From: an uncultured Bacteroidota bacterium
GTDB lineage: Bacteria > Bacteroidota > Bacteroidia > Flavobacteriales > Flavobacteriaceae
Direction of reading: 5' to 3'
Assembly: GCA_902610105.1 (NCBI GenBank)
Contig: CACLUN010000023.1
Coordinates: 1 to 13,617, forward strand
DNA length: 13,617 nt
Shown: piece by piece, positions 12,450 through 13,617 of the stretch
Layout: the number at the start of each line of letters is the position of its first letter
How positions within the stretch are numbered: the stretch's first letter is position 1
Position numbers and translations under genes: made by a program
Notes under the pieces: model-generated
Seen by the model: only the letters and a program-made list of their open reading frames with translations
The model's database searches: none
Told to the model about the DNA's origin: nothing

Positions 12450-12572
12450 ATGTGGAAAAGACTTAAAAAAGCAGGTATTATTACTTCAATTTTTGCCATT
12501 CTCTTTTTTATTGTCAAAATTCTTTTAAAAAATGCTTATTTCATGAGTATTATTTACAGATGGTTTGAATAA
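12450..12572 (+). CDS. Very small membrane protein (40 aa)
   Basis: A 40-residue frame, MWKRLKKAGIITSIFAILFF followed by IVKILLKNAYFMSIIYRWFE. It has a strongly basic start (WKRLKK), a hydrophobic helix at about residues 9-26, and a second amphipathic, aromatic stretch at the end. The start lies six bases after the CIA30 stop, the usual operon spacing. The aromatic/basic opening recalls the small frames at 4198 and 6364. No family is recognised, and coding status rests on spacing, composition and the repeated pattern. Confidence 0.5.
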   Translation: MWKRLKKAGIITSIFAILFFIVKILLKNAYFMSIIYRWFE

Positions 12573-12623
12573 ATAATTTAATCAAACTCACATTTTTTTA
12601 AACAATAAGTAAATTATTACAGT

Positions 12624-12640
12624 AAAAATTATCAATTTTT
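12624..12640. repeat. A/T-only hairpin in the gap before the 231-aa protein gene
   Basis: AAAAATT at 12624-12630 and AATTTTT at 12634-12640 are exact reverse complements around the three-base loop ATC. The stem has no G/C pair, so it would be weak as a terminator for the 40-residue frame. The rest of the 142-base gap (12573-12714) holds no frame of note and no exact TAnnTTTG box; the promoter of the downstream gene must lie here but cannot be placed. Confidence 0.25.
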
Positions 12641-12714
12641 CAGACTCTTAATAATTTTAAATTTCCAATGACATGACTTACTAAAAATAATTTAAATTCA
12701 TAAAAATTAATATT

Positions 12715-13410
12715 ATGAAAAAATTATGTACACTCTTATTTTTAAGCTTATTTTTTAATATAGCATTATCACAAACAAATACTTTTACAGTTCAGTATTT
12801 TGACGTTAAACAAGGTTCAGCTGGAGACTTAGTCACCTTATACGACTCATTTTTTGAGGGCGTCGAATTCAAATCTGGAGGCCTTTACCTAGAACGTATG
12901 GAGCGTGGAGATGTTTCTGGTACTCATAGAATAGTTTACTTTGGAGAACTTGGCAATACAGGAATGGTCGAAGGGTCAAAAACAAGTGCTGATTGGCAAA
13001 AGTTCAGAGTTGATAGACGAGAATTTATTGAAAAAATGGGAAATAGCTATTCTGGAAGAATTATATCTTCCAATGGTGTAGACCCATTTAGTAAACGCTA
13101 TTTTCAATTATACGAAGGGACTGTTTATGAACCAGAAAAATTCATCCCGGCTCATAATAAAGGAATGGAGGAAGTCTGGGATTATGAAGGCAATGCAATG
13201 TTATTTGGATCATATGATGTTGGATCCCCGGGTGGAGCAACACACTGGGCTGCTTTTGGAGCTAATAGTCTACAGTCTTTAATGTTATGGAAAGTATTCA
13301 TTGAAGAAAATAATGCAGATGGTCAAGCAGAGTATTTAAGTTCAAGAGGAAAGGTTGTAGAATTAGGAAATTTTAGCTTAAGGATTCTCAGACAATATGG
13401 AGGATTTTAA
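12715..13410 (+). CDS. Secreted protein of unknown function, possible internal duplication
   Basis: A 231-residue protein with a clear signal peptide (KKLCTLLFLSLFFNIALSQ, cleavage after about residue 19). No family is recognised with confidence. The mature part looks like two similar halves. The first runs from TFTVQYFDVKQGSAGDLVTL to about residue 117 and includes a G-THRIVYFGELGN strand and DWQKFRVDRREFIEK helix. The second starts at about 129 (YFQLYEGTVYEPEKFIPAH) and includes GATHWAAFGANS and LWKVFIEENNADGQ. The strand-helix-strand layout suggests a tandem ferredoxin-like (dimeric alpha/beta barrel) fold; this is inference. Its codons contain noticeably more G and C (for example ggc, gtc, ccc, ctt) than the neighbouring genes, which may mean high expression or strong constraint. 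It has its own 142-base upstream gap and its own terminator, so it is monocistronic. Confidence 0.85.
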   Translation: MKKLCTLLFLSLFFNIALSQTNTFTVQYFDVKQGSAGDLVTLYDSFFEGVEFKSGGLYLERMERGDVSGTHRIVYFGELGNTGMVEGSKTSADWQKFRVDRREFIEKMGNSYSGRIISSNGVDPFSKRYFQLYEGTVYEPEKFIPAHNKGMEEVWDYEGNAMLFGSYDVGSPGGATHWAAFGANSLQSLMLWKVFIEENNADGQAEYLSSRGKVVELGNFSLRILRQYGGF

Positions 13411-13433
13411 TTTAACTTCATATTAAACTCATT

Positions 13434-13468
13434 AAGGGGATAATTTTTTAAAATCATCCCCTTTTTTT
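13434..13468 (+). terminator. Rho-independent terminator after the 231-aa protein gene
   Basis: AAGGGGAT at 13434-13441 pairs with ATCCCCTT at 13456-13463. Beyond one A-C mismatch the inner A/T bases (ATTT with AAAT) can extend the stem, and a run of seven T follows at 13462-13468. It begins 24 bases after the stop codon at 13410. It is the clearest intrinsic terminator in the window and separates the secreted protein gene from the GTPase gene. Confidence 0.85.
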
Positions 13469-13475
13469 ATATTTG
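13468..13475 (+). promoter_or_regulatory. Bacteroidota-type -7 box before the COG0523 GTPase gene
   Basis: TATATTTG matches the TAnnTTTG consensus exactly. It starts on the last T of the terminator tract and ends nine bases before the ATG at 13485, so the expected transcript has a leader of only a few bases. The matching -33 element would fall inside the terminator stem and is not evident. No Zur-type palindrome is seen in the short space available. Confidence 0.45.
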
Positions 13476-13484
13476 CAGTGAACT

Positions 13485-13617
13485 ATGAAAAAACTTCCAG
13501 TCACCGTTTTAAGCGGTTTTCTGGGTGCTGGTAAAACTACATTATTAAACCATATTTTACATAACAAAGAGGGGCTCAAAGTTGCAGTTATCGTAAATGA
13601 TATGAGTGAAGTTAATG
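13485..13617 (+). CDS. COG0523/CobW-type P-loop GTPase, N-terminal fragment
   Basis: Only the first 44 codons are in the window; the gene runs off the right edge. The start ATG at 13485 gives [20 protein letters not shown], with the Walker A motif GFLGAGKT at residues 11-18, then [20 protein letters not shown] and SEVN. The P-loop form GFLGAGKTT(L)LN and the strand VAVIVND are typical of the G3E-family metallochaperone GTPases. NDMSEVN is the form usual in the YciC/ZigA-like branch (often induced by low zinc), while CobW, HypB and UreG differ here; this sub-branch call is tentative because the CxCC metal motif lies beyond the edge. The protein would be cytosolic. Terminator and promoter evidence make it a separate unit from the upstream gene. 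Confidence 0.9.
   Translation, partial: MKKLPVTVLSGFLGAGKTTLLNHILHNKEGLKVAVIVNDMSEVN

Overview
This window is very AT-rich and fits a chromosome segment of a marine-type Flavobacteriia/Bacteroidota organism. The evidence is: many lipoprotein signals starting MKK with a lipobox Cys; families common in that group (DUF2911, DUF2892, DoxX-like, a CIA30-domain protein, a right-handed beta-helix lipoprotein, an S1 sulfatase lipoprotein); almost no Shine-Dalgarno sequences; and at least two -7 boxes of the Bacteroidota form TAnnTTTG sitting directly before start codons. Taxonomy is inferred from these features only. No rRNA, tRNA, CRISPR array, transposase, integrase or phage gene is visible.

Layout. 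1-3796 (minus strand): an SGLT-like sodium/solute symporter that runs off the left edge, preceded in the same direction by a large secreted M14 zinc carboxypeptidase. 3797-4003: a divergent intergenic region with nested inverted repeats. 4004-11148 (plus strand): a dense co-directional run that alternates exported proteins (sulfatase, ABM-fold-like lipoprotein, beta-helix lipoprotein, NTF2/SnoaL-like lipoprotein, DUF2911 protein, alpha/beta hydrolase) with small ORFs, most of them membrane proteins of about 37-65 residues, plus a 53-residue four-cysteine zinc ribbon. Several junctions are ATGA start/stop overlaps. The run ends with two adjacent DoxX-like membrane proteins. 11157-11363: a lone minus-strand DUF2892 gene, followed by a palindromic divergent spacer. 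11451-12572 (plus): a small Cys-containing lipoprotein, a two-helix membrane protein, a CIA30-domain protein that appears exported, and a 40-residue membrane peptide. 12715-13410: an unrecognised secreted 231-residue protein ending at a clear intrinsic terminator. 13485 to the edge: the start of a COG0523/CobW-type GTPase.

How it fits together. The sulfatase and beta-helix protein suggest degradation of sulfated polysaccharide at the cell surface or in the periplasm. No SusC/SusD pair or glycoside hydrolase is present, so this is not a canonical polysaccharide utilisation locus. The symporter and M14 peptidase could serve nutrient uptake. The most unusual feature is the number of very short membrane ORFs tucked, often with overlapping start and stop codons, between exported enzymes. 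Five of the small proteins (49, 42, 37, 53 and 40 residues) are short enough that gene callers with a length cutoff would miss them.
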